From assembly GCA_001972305.1 (NCBI GenBank), contig BDDD01001974.1, forward strand, positions 124,001 to 188,000: a stretch of DNA of 64,000 nucleotides, given 5' to 3'. Both the position numbers and the translations under genes were made by a program. Below, in pieces: positions 23,235 through 36,665 of this stretch. Source of the DNA: Cephalotus follicularis (lineage: Eukaryota; Streptophyta; Magnoliopsida; Oxalidales; Cephalotaceae). How positions within the stretch are numbered: the first letter of the stretch is position 1; each line of letters opens with the position of its first letter. The notes under the pieces were generated by a model. That model had not been told where the DNA came from. It worked only from the letters and a program-made list of their open reading frames with translations, and searched no databases.

Positions 23235-26012
23235 GGTTTAATTGACTCTATTACACCACTTATTTACACTATTGCCATCGTTTAATTTGTATATGTATAT
23301 GTACGTATGATTCCAGTCAAAATAAATGACTGTTTGGTTATAAGGAGCTGTTTTTACTCTCTTTTTGGCTTCATTGTCACAGAGAACCTCTCTTGTCTTA
23401 AAAAAAGTGCAGTATCTTTCATCAAGATACAGTGAGTAAAGTTTTTAACTTTTTCTTTTCTTTTTTGTGTGGTTGATGTTGCATGTGTTTATTTTTTTGT
23501 GATAATGGATGATCATGACCGTTTATCGGCTTCTTTTTGTGATATTTCCCTTTTTTTTAATACTTGGGTTTTGTTTATCAATGATAAAGGGTTTTGTTTT
23601 ATGAATGTGTGATCATCTCTGTTTGCACGTGACTATGGTTTCTGGGTTTTTAATGAATCATGGATTGAAGGGCTTTTGCAGTGTGCATGTGATATTTTTG
23701 TATATATATATTTTTTGAGTTTATAGTGGGGTTTTAGTGGTTGAAGATTGAATCTTTTAACAATGTGGATAGGAATTTTGTTGTTTGATAAGCTTGATTG
23801 TTGGTATTATCAAAATTTCATGAGTAATGGGTGTTTAGCTTGGCATATTAGCTTTTGAGCTGATCAAAGCAGGGCATTCTGTTTTTGTTATGACTGACTA
23901 ACCAGTGAGTGACTTTGTTCGATGCTTGTTCATGCTAAATTATTTTGGTCATTGATGGGGTTAGCGTTTGGCTAGTAATCAGGTAATAATGGCTTATGCT
24001 ATATTGGCCTTTATGTCTTGATTTGTATATCTTGAGATGATAGAGGCAGAGTATGTTGTGTCTGTTTATCAATTTGTGGTAATGTTGTCTCACATATACA
24101 GATCAATTGATCATGGAGGGGGCTTATTTTACTGGTGGTAGATTGTACTTTTTTGTTTTAACATATCAAATTTTTTAGTTGATGAAGGCAGGGGATTGTG
24201 TTTGTTGTAGCTGATTGGTTGATCAATGAGTGAGATTGGTTATTTGTGTTCGATGTTTCGATCAATTATGGAGGACTTGTTTGGTTGATGGCTGGGTTTA
24301 ATGGTATTTCAAAACAAATGGGCTTTAACGGTTTTTTAAATTTGATCAATATTCTAAATTGGTAAGAGGAATTTTTTAAGCTGATTGGCTGATCAATCAT
24401 TGAGCCCTTAAAATTTTCGGTCATCTTGGTATGGGTGTTTTGTGTCTAATGGTTTGATCCATTATGGGAGGAACATGCTTAATTGATGACCGTTGTAACT
24501 GACATTGAAATTAGTTTTGTCGTGAATCATAATTCTAATTCTTTTGTGCAAGTTCTACATTTCGGCTCAGTATTACACGTGTTCATCATACATATACCAT
24601 GCGTATAGTTAAGCTTTGTCAGCTCACATGCTTCGTCTTATTGCTATTCAGTTGAAAACGTAACTATTAATTTGCATCTCTCATGAATCCGTAAAAATTG
24701 ATCCCGTAATACGCTTAACACAATTTTAAGTTTTTTATGACAAGTGCTTGTCTGTCTGTCATAAATGAGTTGCACAGAAGACTTTTCTGCTTTGATTTGT
24801 CTTGTGGTAGTGGGTTGGTGCCATTGCCTGCACAAATAGAAAAGTGCAGCCATGTCTTATCATTTGATTCTCCGTTTACGTTTATTTTTGGGATGCACTG
24901 GTCACACTACAGAGAAAGATGCTACTGTTGTCCATTATTTGTATAATTTACTTCAAGCATAAATGCGTTGCCTAAAATGTACATAAATAAATATGTTGAT
25001 TATTGTATGTCTCCATACATGTAACTACATTAAATATACAGTTAACACCCATAATAAGTGAACGCTGTCCATGTGATGTAAGGTTGCTCCGTTGTGACCT
25101 GGGGTTTGCAGGTTCGAAATGCGGAAATGGCCTCTCCACAATGCCGGGGTTAAGGCTGTGTATATTTGTCCCTCTCAAGATCAAGACTCTGCAAATGTGG
25201 GAGTCTTGTTTCTCTAGGGTGCCCTTTTTTAGTTACAATTTACCACCATCATGCATCTCTTAGCTCTATGAAATGTTATCTTCATCACAACAATATACCA
25301 AGTATGGTGGTTCTCTTGAAGCTATATCGCCTATATAAAATAAAAAAAGATAGTTGGCACTATGGCTGCCGCTGTGATGGTGACATGCATAAGACAAAAT
25401 TCAACATATTAAACTTGAATGCTCTTTTTGCTTGTGTTTAATGACCTTATAATCCATGTTGACTTTTTATACTTTGTTGGTTTGAACAACTACAAATAAA
25501 TATACCTTGCAATTATTGAACAAGTTTCTCTTTGTTATTCAAATTTTTTTGAAGTTTCTTCTTTTATAAATATAAATCTTTTTGCTTCTTTGTTTAATCT
25601 CTTTGATAAGCAATTGGGTAAACGTTTTGAGGTCTCTGGTTAAGATCTGAAACCAGGCCGGTGGTTCAACTTCCAGGAAGGTGGTTCAACAGTTTTAATG
25701 ACTTTGGTTATATATATATCAAAAAAGACAAAACTTGCATAAGTTCATCCCTAACTTCAAGTAGTTGGCATTTAAGATTTAATCATCTCTGTTGGAACTT
25801 CCAAGTTCAGTCAGTTATTTGTTTCACTAGAGGTGCATGTGATAGTCAATTTCATTGGTCAAGGCGAGGAATTTTGAATGTTATGCCATGTGTGTTTTTG
25901 TCTTAGGTACAATGTAAAGTAATAATACACTACAATGTAATAAATCATACCTAAATGAAATTTAATGGTTGTGTAGTGTCCTTTGTTGTAATGCTCTCTC
26001 TATGCTGTGTAG
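23235..26012 (+). other. NRPD1 5' leader intron region (predicted)
   Basis: About 2.8 kb of T-rich plus-strand sequence lies between the promoter and the acceptor TGCTGTGTAG|GTTGC at 26,012, 41 bp before the start codon. It holds an Au-type SINE and no credible coding frame. Long leader introns are common in plant genes. Confidence 0.45.
25050..25230 (+). mobile_element. Au-type SINE
   Basis: The tRNA-derived head carries a B-box-like CAGGTTCGAAATGC. Next come the diagnostic block AATGCCGGGGTTAAGGCTGTGTA, then a tail ending TCTCTAGGGTGCCCTTTTTT, as in the widespread plant Au SINE family (internal AGGGTAAGGCTGCGTACA-like, terminal GGGCTGCCCTTTTT). It is in the same orientation as NRPD1 and lies within its leader intron. 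Target duplications are not clear, so it is an old copy. Confidence 0.7.
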
Positions 26013-26053
26013 GTTGCTTGATCAGTGACCCTGCGTACAAGTCACTGGGTCCC

Positions 26054-27874
26054 ATGGACAATGACTTGTCTGAAGAGCCACTAGTGCCATCTGCTCTCCT
26101 GGAATCCATAAAATTTGGTGTTGCAACCGAGTCAGATAAAGTAAGTAGCTATGAAACATGTGTTTCTGCTGTTTGTTTGCTATAGTTGAACTCATAATAT
26201 ATGAGAGAAATATTGATAGTAGTCGATTGTCATGTCCGTTGAGAAAGTATGTATGAACTCATTTCCATACAAATAGATATATGTATTACAACAAGGAAGC
26301 AAAATGTTTAACACTGTAAGTTGTTTGGTTAACCGCTTTGCCTACCCCAACGTACCCTTAATTAAAGGAATTTACGGTTACAAGATCTGGAGTCTGGAGT
26401 GGGCTAGGTTTGAGGATTCATCATGGGTCAGCTTAATCAGTGGGTGTATTTTGATAGCCTGTTGTTATTATATATTTTCGCTATGGAATTACAATGGACA
26501 TGTTAACTTGGGCTAGTTCGGGAGGTTGTCTACTCTGGTTCCTAGTGGGAAGGGTTGTGGGCCGGTGATCCTTTCTTCCTCCGCATTTTATGTCTTGACC
26601 GAATTATTTTGCTTTAATGTAAATTTACATGGTATATGAGTAATGAGAAGTTGAGCTAAAGGCTGATTGTATATGACAACACTTTGATCATTCAGTTCTC
26701 CCTTATTTATGTGGTTTTAACTTTACAAATTTGCTACATTGCATTTGCCATGAGGCCCATGACAAATAATATTTTATTTTTGTGACACTGTAATAGGTGA
26801 AGACATCTGTTTTAGAAATTGATGCACTCAGTCAGGTCACTGATTCTAAGTTGGGACTCCCAAATCCAACTTCTCAGTGCTCCACATGTGGCGCCAAAAA
26901 TCTTAAATCCTGTGAAGGTGTGGATGAAAAATATTAAATGAAAAAATGCTACCTTATGAGTTGGTCTTTATAAAGTTACTGGAAGCGATGCTAACGTGTT
27001 TCTTTTTTTGTTTTCTGTCAATTTTGCTAGGTCACTTTGGTGTCATTAATTTTCCATTTACAATAATCAATCCATATTATCTATCCGAAGTTGCACAGAT
27101 TTTGAATAAAATTTGTCCAGGATGTAAATCTATTCGTAAAGATCTTCATGTCAAGGTCAGGTATCTCACTCCTTGAATTGAACTTGTGATTGTTGTATCA
27201 TTGACAATGATAAAAATTCTGTATCATTATGCGCTCTATGTTATAGCTAAATCTATTTTTATGGTAGTAAATGAAGCATAGTTGGTAAATGATAGGTAAT
27301 GATTATTTAAGACTTGTACTAAACATATCCCATCTTTGTAGTGCTTACATTTTTGTTGTCCAATCATACCCCTTACGCACTAAAGGTTATCAATTTTGTT
27401 TGTGTAATGTGCAATCACCTATTCTTTATGTAAGGTGCAATCACTTTTTCTTTATATAATATGCAATCTAAATGCAAGTTGGTAATTTTTCGATTTCATT
27501 TGTTATGCATGTAACAGGCGGCTGATTTGATGTCTAGGGAGCATCAATATAGGGGTTGCAACTACTGTCTGGTAAGTTTACTCGGCAATTATTAATATGT
27601 TATTGCTTTGCCTTGTTTAATTTTATATCAATGTATTGTGCTGTACACAGGGAAGATCAGCAGATTGGTACCCATCAATGAAATTTAAAGTTTCTTCAAA
27701 TGATGTGTTTAAAAAAACTGCAATTGTAGTTGAAATAATTGAAAAGCGCAAAAATAAAAAAGGCATACTGTTGCCTCCTTCTGATTTTTGGGATTTCATA
27801 CCAAAAGATCCACAGCACGAAGAAAATGTCACAAAACCAAACAGAAGAATTCTATCTCATGCCCAGGTAGCGTT

Positions 27875-27916
<42 letters not shown>

Positions 27917-30833
27917 GTTGCATGGATCCTTGTACTAGCTTTGTGTGTGGCATGGCATTTCATACCGATACGTCAAGGAAAAGTGATAATTTTTCATTAA
28001 AATGGAGGGTCCAGGTGTCATGCTAGTATTTGTGCTTACAAAGGTATTATGACCTCTCTCTCTCCCTATGTTCAAGGAGTTAAGGGCCTTTTGCACCTGC
28101 CCTCTCCCTGGATTCCTTGTTCCACTGAACCAAGCAATTGTTTCACTTAGAAGCTGTTATATAACTTTGAATTTCGGCTGAAAACAAAATGGAGTGAAGC
28201 AAAAGATTTTCTAAAAGCTTATATGTTTGACAGTATGCTACTAGTTCTAGTTGCTGTCATTTGCTCTGTTCATTTTTGAATTCTTATGGCTTAAATGACT
28301 TGTAAAGGTTGATAAGTTTGAACTTTGAAGTCATAAGTATTTCCATTTATTCCTTGTGATTCACGTTGATGAACTCTTATTTCATTGTCCGAATAGTTAA
28401 AGTTTTTTCCTTTTGATTATCTTTTTGTGCCATCTTCTACTCACATGAATCTTTCATATTCATGATTCCATTTTTTTTCCAGGTCCATCATTTGTTAGAT
28501 GGTATTGATCCAAAGTTCATCAAAAAGTATGTTTCAAGGATAGATTTGCTTTTTATCAATTGTTTCCCTGTGACACCAAATAATCATCGTGTGACAGAGA
28601 TTACTCATGCATTTTCTAATGGGCAACGCTTGATCTTTGTAAGTAGTATTTTCCTCTTTTTCTTACTTTTTTTTTGCTTTTATTTGGATTTCTCATGTCC
28701 TGCTTGGACCTTTTTAATGGCTGTAGGATACACGGACCAGGGCTTACAAGAAACTAGTTGATTTTAGAGGGTCAGCTAATGAGTTGAGTTCTCGTGTTCT
28801 TGATTGCCTAAAAATCTCTAAGGCAAGATACACAGTTTTTTCTTATTTTTTTGGAAAAAAACATTACTGTGGATACTTGCTTATGGGTATATATCTATAT
28901 GCAGGTATACTCGGACAAGTCAACCAGTGAAGATCCCTATGAAGCCTTGCGAAAGAATAAAGATACTTCTTTTACCATGTCTGGTTTGCGATATATGAAA
29001 GATGTTGTTCTCGGAAAGCGAAATGATCATTGCTTCCGCATGGTTGTGATTGGTGATCCGAACCTTAAGCTAAGTGAAATTGGTATACCCTGTCATATTG
29101 CAGAAAGTTTGCAAATTTCTGAGTTTCTGAATAGATTTAACTTGGAGATTCTGAAAACTTGTTGTGGTTTACGTCTACTTGAGAAGGGTGAGATTTATGT
29201 CAGAAGAAAGGGTTGTCTGGTTCGTGTACGTCGTGTCAAAGACCTCCAACTAGGAGATATCATATATAGGCCTTTAAGTGACGGGGATACTGTGTTGATA
29301 AATAGGCCTCCATCTATACACCAACATTCCCTCATTGCTCTATCGGTTAAAATCCTTCCAACCACCTCAGTTCTTTCAATAAATCCACTCTGTTGCCCTC
29401 CTTTTCATGGGGACTTTGATGGTGATTGCCTGCATGGGTATGTTTCTCAGTCAGTTGAATCCAGAACGGAGCTTAATGAACTTGTTGCTTTAAATAAGCA
29501 GTTAATTAATGGACAGAGTGGTAGGAACCTTCTTTCGCTTACTCAAGATAGTTTAACTGCTCTTCATTTGGTTATGGAAGATGGAGTACTATTCAATCTA
29601 TCTGAAATGCAGCAGCTGGAAATGTTCTGCCCTCATCGTTTATCACCACCAGCAATTGTCAAAGCTCCTTCAATTGGTAATTATATTTGGACGGGCAAGC
29701 AGCTATTCAGCATGCTCCTGCCTCCAGGTCTTGAATATGACTTTCCTAAAAATAATGTTTATATCAGTGACGGGGAGCTTATAACTTCATCTGAAGGGTC
29801 TGCTTGGCTACATGATGCTGATGGAAATCTTTTCCAGAGTATCATTAAACATTGCCAGGGTAAGACTTTGGACTTCCTGTATTCAGCTCAGGAAGTTCTT
29901 TGTGAGTGGTTATCAATGAGGGGCTTCAGTGTTTCACTCTCAGACTTGTATCTTTCTTCCGATTCACAGTCTCGGGGAAACATGATGGATGAAATTTATT
30001 GCGGTTTACAAGAAGCAGAGCAGACATGTGATTACAATCAGTTGATGGTGGAATCTTGTCAGGATCTCTTGGCTGGAAGTGGTGAAGAGGATCAAGATGC
30101 TATAGATTTTGATGTAGAGCGATTGTGTTATGAGAAGCAAAGATCAGCTGCCCTCAGTCAAGCTTCCGTTGACGCTTTTAAACAAGTTTTCCGTGATGTT
30201 CAGCATCTAGTCTACAGATACATAAGTAAGGACAATTCTTTGCTGGCTATGTATAAGGCAGGAAGTAAGGGCAATTTACTGAAATTAGTTCAACATAGCA
30301 TGTGTCTTGGGTTGCAACATTCATTGGTTCCACTATCATTCAGTTTCCCTCACCAGCTCTCATGCGCAGCATGGAATAACCACAAGTTACCTTCCGATCA
30401 TACGACTGAATGTCCCAAGTCTTTCATCCCTTCTGCTGTAGTTGAAAATTCTTTTTTGACCGGACTCAATCCTCTAGAAACTTTTGTTCATTCGGTTACT
30501 AGTCGAGATAGTTCTTTCAGTGACAATGCTGATCTTCCTGGGACTTTAAGTAGGAGGCTTATGTTCTTCATGCGCGATTTGTACACTGCTTATGATGGAA
30601 CTGTGAGAAATGCATACGGGAATCAGATTGTTCAGTTCTCTTATAACACAGACAAGGACACTTCTCGAACTGTTGGCACACATAATTCACTTGGTGAGAG
30701 TACTAATGATTGTGATGGGATAGGTAGCCACCCTGTCGGTGCATTGTCTGCTTGTGCCATATCTGAAGCTGCATACAGTGCTTTGGATCAACCAATTAGT
30801 CTACTTGAAACTTCACCACTGCTAAATCTAAAG

Positions 30834-30918
<85 letters not shown>

Positions 30919-33900
30919 ACACCTCAAGATTGCAGTTTGGTTAACAAATGGGAAATAGATGGTATGACCCGCTGTACCAGTCACTTGTCCATCTTACATG
31001 TGAAAGAATCAGGCTGAGAATACGTTATAGATGGTTTACTTTCATGTTTAGTGATTGACAAAAATTAAAATACTGATTGTCTAGTTTGAACCATATTTGG
31101 TGGTCTAGTGGTTGTTTCTTTGTCCTTTTTGTTCTAAACTCGGCATGAACTGTTCAAGGACCTCTATTACTTCGGAACCTGGCTAGCTTGTATGAATATA
31201 CTGCATAATTAAACACTGAGTGAGCTTAAGCTGATAGACTTGTAGACTCTATGTATGTGCTGCTTTGTCATTGTCAGATGCTTAACACAGTTGATCTCAT
31301 TAAATCCACAGAAAGTCTTGGAATGTGGCTCAAAAAAGAGCACCGGCAACCAAACTGTGTCACTATTTTTGTCTGAGAAGCTACGAAGACAGAGACATGG
31401 TTTTGAGTATGGAGCCTTAGAAGTAAAAAATCATTTGGAAAGACTATTATTTGCAGAAGCTGTTTCTACTGTCCTGATAATGTTAGTTTTTCTTTTGTTA
31501 TTTCATTCTCGTTGGATCTTGTTTTGATACTAATCATTGTGTTCTGTGGGTCTTAGGTACTCTCCCCAGACTAGCAGTCAAAAGCATTTAAATCCTTGGG
31601 TTTGCCATTTTCATATATGCAAGGTAGTACAATCTGGAAATGTAAAAGTTTCTTTATTACCATACAAGTCACATTTTCTGTTATCTATTTTTTTTATAGG
31701 AAATCGCGAAGAGGAGAGGACTTAAAGTGCATTCAATAATTGATTCCCTCTACATGCGGTGCAAAAGAGATTTAAATTTCAGTCTTCTTGATTTGTATAT
31801 AAGAAGCACGTAAGCTGCTCCTCCCATAGAGATTTCTATATTTTGATCCTGAGAATATTGACTGATAGGCTAACAATGATAAATGAAATATCTGAACTTT
31901 TGAGTTTAATTGATTGGAAATTGGTTGCCTCATAATTTAATGAGATTTCTACTTTTCGTACATGCGCATTGAATTATTCCTGTATTTCTAGTTGAGGATG
32001 TCACTTGAAAAGTATTGATCATCAATGTGTAAATTTATTTTATAATCACCAATGTGCAAATTTATTTGAAGGTCTAAATATTTAATTGTGTAAAGCTTTG
32101 GTAACATTTGAAATTTTAGCTTGTTTCATATGTAAGCTTCTTTTGGGAGTTTTTCTGAACTTTTTGACTTGACCAATTAATTGGCAGGGACTGTTCTGCA
32201 GATGACAAGACAGAAGAAGATGATACATTTTGCATTACTGTTACAATAATTGAGAATTTGAAAAATCCCCTGCAATTGGATTTTATTCGGGACAAGATTA
32301 TACCTTTCCTTCTTGGAACAGTTATAAAAGGTTTAAAATGCAGCCATTCTATCATGAGTACTATTATGATGTCTTTTTCTCCTTTTTGTTTTTTTAAAGA
32401 TTCCCTTCTGTTTTATTATATTAACTTCTCTTTGAATGTGACGTTTATAGTTTCTAATGACAAGTGAAGTAAAGAATTTTGGGCCTAAAATAAACATCAG
32501 TAATTTTTTAAGAGAATTTCAGCTACATTTGCTCCTATGTAATGTTTTTATTTCTTCATCAATTGCAAGAAATTCTGAATTTTTTTAAGTTATTTGATTG
32601 TTCTCAATTTTGGACATGTTGAATAGGGTTTTGGGAGATAAAAAAGGTGGATATTATATGGAATGATAGGCCAAAAGTATCAAAATCTCAAGTCGGGTCT
32701 TTTGGAGAACTCTACTTGAGGGTCTCTACATCAGGAGACTATGGTGGAACAAAATTCTGGAGTAGACTTATGAACGATTGTCTACGGATAATTGATATGA
32801 TTGACTGGACTCGCAGTCATCCAGATAACATCCGTAGCTTTTGTTTGGCCTACGGGATAGATGCTGGATGGAAATTTTTTCTCAGCGTGTGTTCTCTTCA
32901 CTATGTTTTTTTTCCTCCTGCTGCATAAGAGGATCAATAGAGATTTTAACTTTGGTTATCTGATTTTAAATGCAGAATTTGGAGTCTGCAATCTCTGATG
33001 TTGGCAAGACTATTCTTCCTGAACACTTGCTTCTTGTTGCAAACTGTCTATCAGCAACAGGAGATTTCGTCAGCTTAAATTCGAAAGGCTTGGCACAACA
33101 AAGAGAACATGCTTCAGTTCCATCACCCTTTATGCAAGCATGCTTTACTGTTAGTCCTCTTTTGATATCTATGTTTGTACTCAATTTATCATATTTTAGA
33201 AACGAATCTGTAGTCATCTAATTCATATTTATATACTGGATTTTGTTGCAGAATCCTAGTGCTTGCTTTACCAAAGCCGCCAAGGCAGGAGTAGTGGATG
33301 ATCTTCGAGGGAGCATAGATGCATTGGGATGGGGAAAAACTCCTTCTGTTGGGACTGGTGGCCACTTTGAGATTATCTTTTCTGGGGAGGAGGTAATTTT
33401 ACCTTTTCTTGTTGATATTGGTTAACACTAGGTGACTTTTCAAGTAGCTGTACTTAGGGTGTTGAATTGAAGACATTATAGATCAGTAGTGATCAAAATA
33501 GTGTTGAAGGATATGGAGTAATATATTTAGCTAGTTTTATTTTTAGTATCCCTTTGTGAATCCTTGTTTAGGTTCCAAATAAGAGAAATTTCATAGGGGA
33601 ATTGTAAGCAGGGAATTGAAGGCATTAGAATTCAGAATACACAATCATGGTTCCTTTGCTAATTTGTGTCTTTTTAAGCTTAGATATTGTGTGATTTCGA
33701 GTTGGAGGGGACCTATTTTTTGGTTTTGAAGCACCGAGCTCATCCAACTGAATTTCTTCATCTGTATCTGCAAATATATGAGTCTGCTTATTCATAAATA
33801 GCTTTTATCATCTCTGAAATCCATTTTTCACAGCCCTTTATTGTGAATGCATGTTGATCGTGCATTGTGCTTATATCAAGTTCTACAATTTGGTTCTCAT

Positions 33901-35103
33901 ATCTCAAATATGTTTGAGAGTCTACATTCAATTTCATCTCTCTCTCTCTCCCCATCTTTTGGTGTCTCTGGGGAAACGGGTATTTGGGAGTGGGATCAGG
34001 AATTACTTTCCTTAATATCTGATGCGTGTAATTATCATCATCAGGATCATAAGCTTACCAAGCCTGTTGATGTCTATGAACTGCTGGGTAGCCAAATCAG
34101 TTCTGAGCAGAATCTGGAGATTGAATCTCCTAATACTTGGAACCATGTGCCTGAAAAATATGGTGCTCCATGGTCTCGTAAATACAATGGTCCTGCCTCT
34201 AGAGGTTTGACAAAATGGGAAACGGTAATAAAAAGCTTTATAACAGAGAAGGATATCCGGAATCTCTCTCATGCTTTGAAGAACATATTACACAAGTAAG
34301 TTGTTCCCACAACAATTATCTCCTATGTCTATCAACAGCATCATTCTGCATTTGTGATGTTGCATTGTTGAAGGTTTTGTATCTATTGCATATTGGCTTC
34401 TTCACATATTAGTTATATACTTATATTGATTCTGTTGCAAAACTTTGTTATACGAGGAATCCACTTTTACATGCTCCTTTGCATTGTTAAGTTTTGTGAA
34501 ATTTCATTACTACTGTTTTTCCCTTGCCTACGATAAAATTGAAGTTCTTTAAATATCCATTCGATGGTGTGAATGTAGATATCCCATAGATCACCAGTTA
34601 AATGAATGGGACAAGACTATCTTAATGAGGGCATTACATTTTCATCCTCGAAGTGAGGAGAAAATTGGATCTGGTGCTCACGAGATAAAGGTAATTAGTA
34701 CTTGGATTGAAACTGATGATGTGCACTTCTTTTTTCCTTCTCCATTTTTTTGGCCAATAGCATACAACATAGCGTCTGCGAAATTGAAAATTTGCAGCAG
34801 TTTTTAATTGTTTTAATTTTACACGGGCTGCATATTTGGTAAACTTGACTTTAACAGGAAATTTTGTCACATAGATTGATTACCTATAATTTATCAGAGG
34901 TTCGTGATGGTTTGTTTTACCATCTTTCACAGGTTGCTTTTCATCCAGCACATCAAAATACACGCTGCTTTCACTTGGTAAGAACTGATGGGACAATCGA
35001 AGATTTTTCGTATCACAAGTGTGTGCTTGGTGCTCTCCGGATTATTGCCCCACAGAAAGCGAAAATGTACAAATCCAAATGGTTAAAAGGTGATACTATG
35101 TAA
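26054..35103 (+). CDS. NRPD1: NRPD1, largest subunit of RNA polymerase IV
   Basis: Coding exons: 26054-26140, 26797-26917, 27031-27155, 27518-27571, 27651-27866, 28483-28638, 28727-28822, 28905-30833, 31312-31481, 31557-31623, 31700-31809, 32188-32330, 32627-32886, 32976-33149, 33252-33392, 34045-34295, 34579-34690, 34933-35103. They sum to 4,383 nt, 1,460 residues in one frame; Arabidopsis NRPD1 is about the same length. The N-terminal clamp has zinc ligands C57, C60, C68 and H71, then C98, C101, C125 and C128. The metal-A motif DFDGD is at 455-459, followed by CLHGY as in Pol IV rather than Pol II. The last 90 residues are a DeCL-like domain (RCFHLVRTDGTIEDFSYHKC) instead of a heptad CTD. 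Pol IV makes the RDR2-coupled precursors of 24-nt siRNAs for RNA-directed DNA methylation in the nucleus. All introns are GT-AG except intron 7 (GC-AG). The acceptor of exon 16 is the least certain junction. No disabling change is seen. Confidence 0.95.
27876..27914 (+). repeat. (CT)n microsatellite in NRPD1 intron 5
   Basis: About 20 CT repeats start ten bases after the exon 5 donor (CCCAG|GTAGCG). Confidence 0.95.
30836..30914 (+). repeat. Compound (TC)n(AC)n microsatellite at the NRPD1 exon 8 donor
   Basis: About 16 TC units followed by about 23 AC units begin two bases into intron 8, directly after the donor CTAAAG|GT. Read through, the tract would add a Ser/Leu then His/Thr run to exon 8. 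Confidence 0.95.
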
Positions 35104-35395
35104 CCCAAGTCCTTGGGCATCTACATACCCGAAATCGAGGCATATATAGTGACTGTAAGTGGGCTTGAGATTGCTTTACCGTATTCGCTAAGGATCGGAT
35201 TGCATCCTCTCATTTTAGTCACAGTAGGGTTGTTCCTTTCCCATGCTTCTTTTTGCTACTTCCACTGTAGCTTTGTTTCCCCTTAAATCTAAGTTTAGGC
35301 AAAAAAAGATGTAGTGGAAGCAGCAACGAGAAGCTCTGTTAAGGGCACAATCCTGTGTTCATCTTGTTGTATTAATAAACTTATTTCAATGAAAA
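35104..35395 (+). other. NRPD1 3' untranslated region with polyadenylation signal
   Basis: After the TAA at 35,101-35,103 there is about 290 bp of non-coding sequence. AATAAA occurs at 35,374-35,379, followed by a T-rich and then A-rich stretch, so the transcript probably ends near 35,395. Confidence 0.6.
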
Positions 35396-36009
35396 ACCCC
35401 TTAAATCTAGTGTTTCTCATTACCTCTTTTCTTGATATTTCACCAAATGAGATATAGTTGTCATAATCACAATATCTTACTTTGGTTTTACTTTGGTGAC
35501 TATGTTATATTATTGTTTAATTAATTATAACCCCCATGATATGATAATATGAGTAACCATATACCTGTTTATTGAATTGTAGAGGCCCAAAAACAACTGA
35601 CACTTACTATGTTGAAAAATCAATAAAGGATTGGCATAGAATGGTACTTTTTGTTTTTGGTTTTTAGTGTCATATGATAACAGCATATGCATAAATATGC
35701 TTGACTAGTTTCTGTTGTGCCATAATAAATTAGTGTTAAAAGGAGATCAAACAATGGCCAATAGTTGATAGTACCGTGTAGTTCAGGCAATAGGATTCAC
35801 CATCCTGTGTGCCCAGTTGATTGTCCAGTAGCGGACCCATCCAGCCTCGAAGCACTTTAATTAACAATAAACTCACTGAAGAAGTAGATGTAGGTACACA
35901 TACGGAACACAGACTACAAAAGTAGATAGGGAATTACAATTCTATCCAATGAGAGTTCCGGTAGCAGCCCTTGGTTTTAGGGAAACTTTGTGTCCAAATA
36001 AACGTGGTA

Positions 36010-36665
36010 ATTTGGGTTATGAAAAATAAACGGATTAGAATCAACCTTAAATGTGTTCGTGTTAATTTAGGGTCAATCTGTTTGATATGATTAATAAATG
36101 AATCAATTTCGGATCAATGTGCGAAACCCGTAATTGACACGCTTATTGATTATGTCAATTATCAATATAATTAATTGAACATAAAAATGTTTATCATTAT
36201 TATAAGTCATTAACAATAAAACATAAAACAAATTTAATTACTTATCAAAATAATAAAATATTATTAATTTACAATAAAAATTATATTTTTCACACTTTTT
36301 CATATATAGATTAATATATTAATTAAGTAATTTATGTTTATTAAAGTGTGTGTGTGTATGTGTGTGTGTATAAATCATTAATTGCTATTAAAATTTTAAG
36401 TTTGAATGCATTTTAATCGAATCAAATTTATATTATTAATTAAGTTGACTGACTTAATTTGACTTGATTCGTTTATTAAACGAGTTATACTAGTCGACAC
36501 GTGTAACACGTTAATAAACGAGTCGAGTTATGATTTGAGTTTTTGACACGATTAATAAATGAGTCGGGTTATGATTGACTTTTATAATGTTGTAACTATT
36601 TCTCGATACAACACGAAACAGACTTATTAACACAAATTGTCAAGCACATGTCCAATCCAAAACAT
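36010..36665. repeat. Candidate non-autonomous DNA element with GTCGACACG / TAATAAACGAGTC motifs
   Basis: Several short motifs recur in both orientations: TTAATAAACGAGT(C), GATTAATAAATGAGTC, GACACG(ATT) and GTGTTAATTTAGGGTCAA. This pattern is typical of degenerate hAT-type MITEs in dicots. I cannot fix terminal repeats or a target duplication, so the limits and class are tentative. The rest of 35.4-37.7 kb shows no gene. Confidence 0.3.

Noticed and set aside
25090..25130. tRNA-like B box (GGTTCGAAA)
   Set aside because: It is part of the Au SINE; no cloverleaf with acceptor stem can be drawn.
28851..28904. An upstream ATG in frame with NRPD1 exon 8
   Set aside because: These 54 bases are the end of intron 7. 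The conserved protein continues upstream through seven more exons, so this is not the start.
33847..34044. Frame extending NRPD1 exon 16 upstream
   Set aside because: The extension (Ser-rich, over a CT tract) has no counterpart in the family, while an acceptor at 34,044 joins the conserved SGEE and KPVDVYELL parts in phase. Junction reads would settle it.
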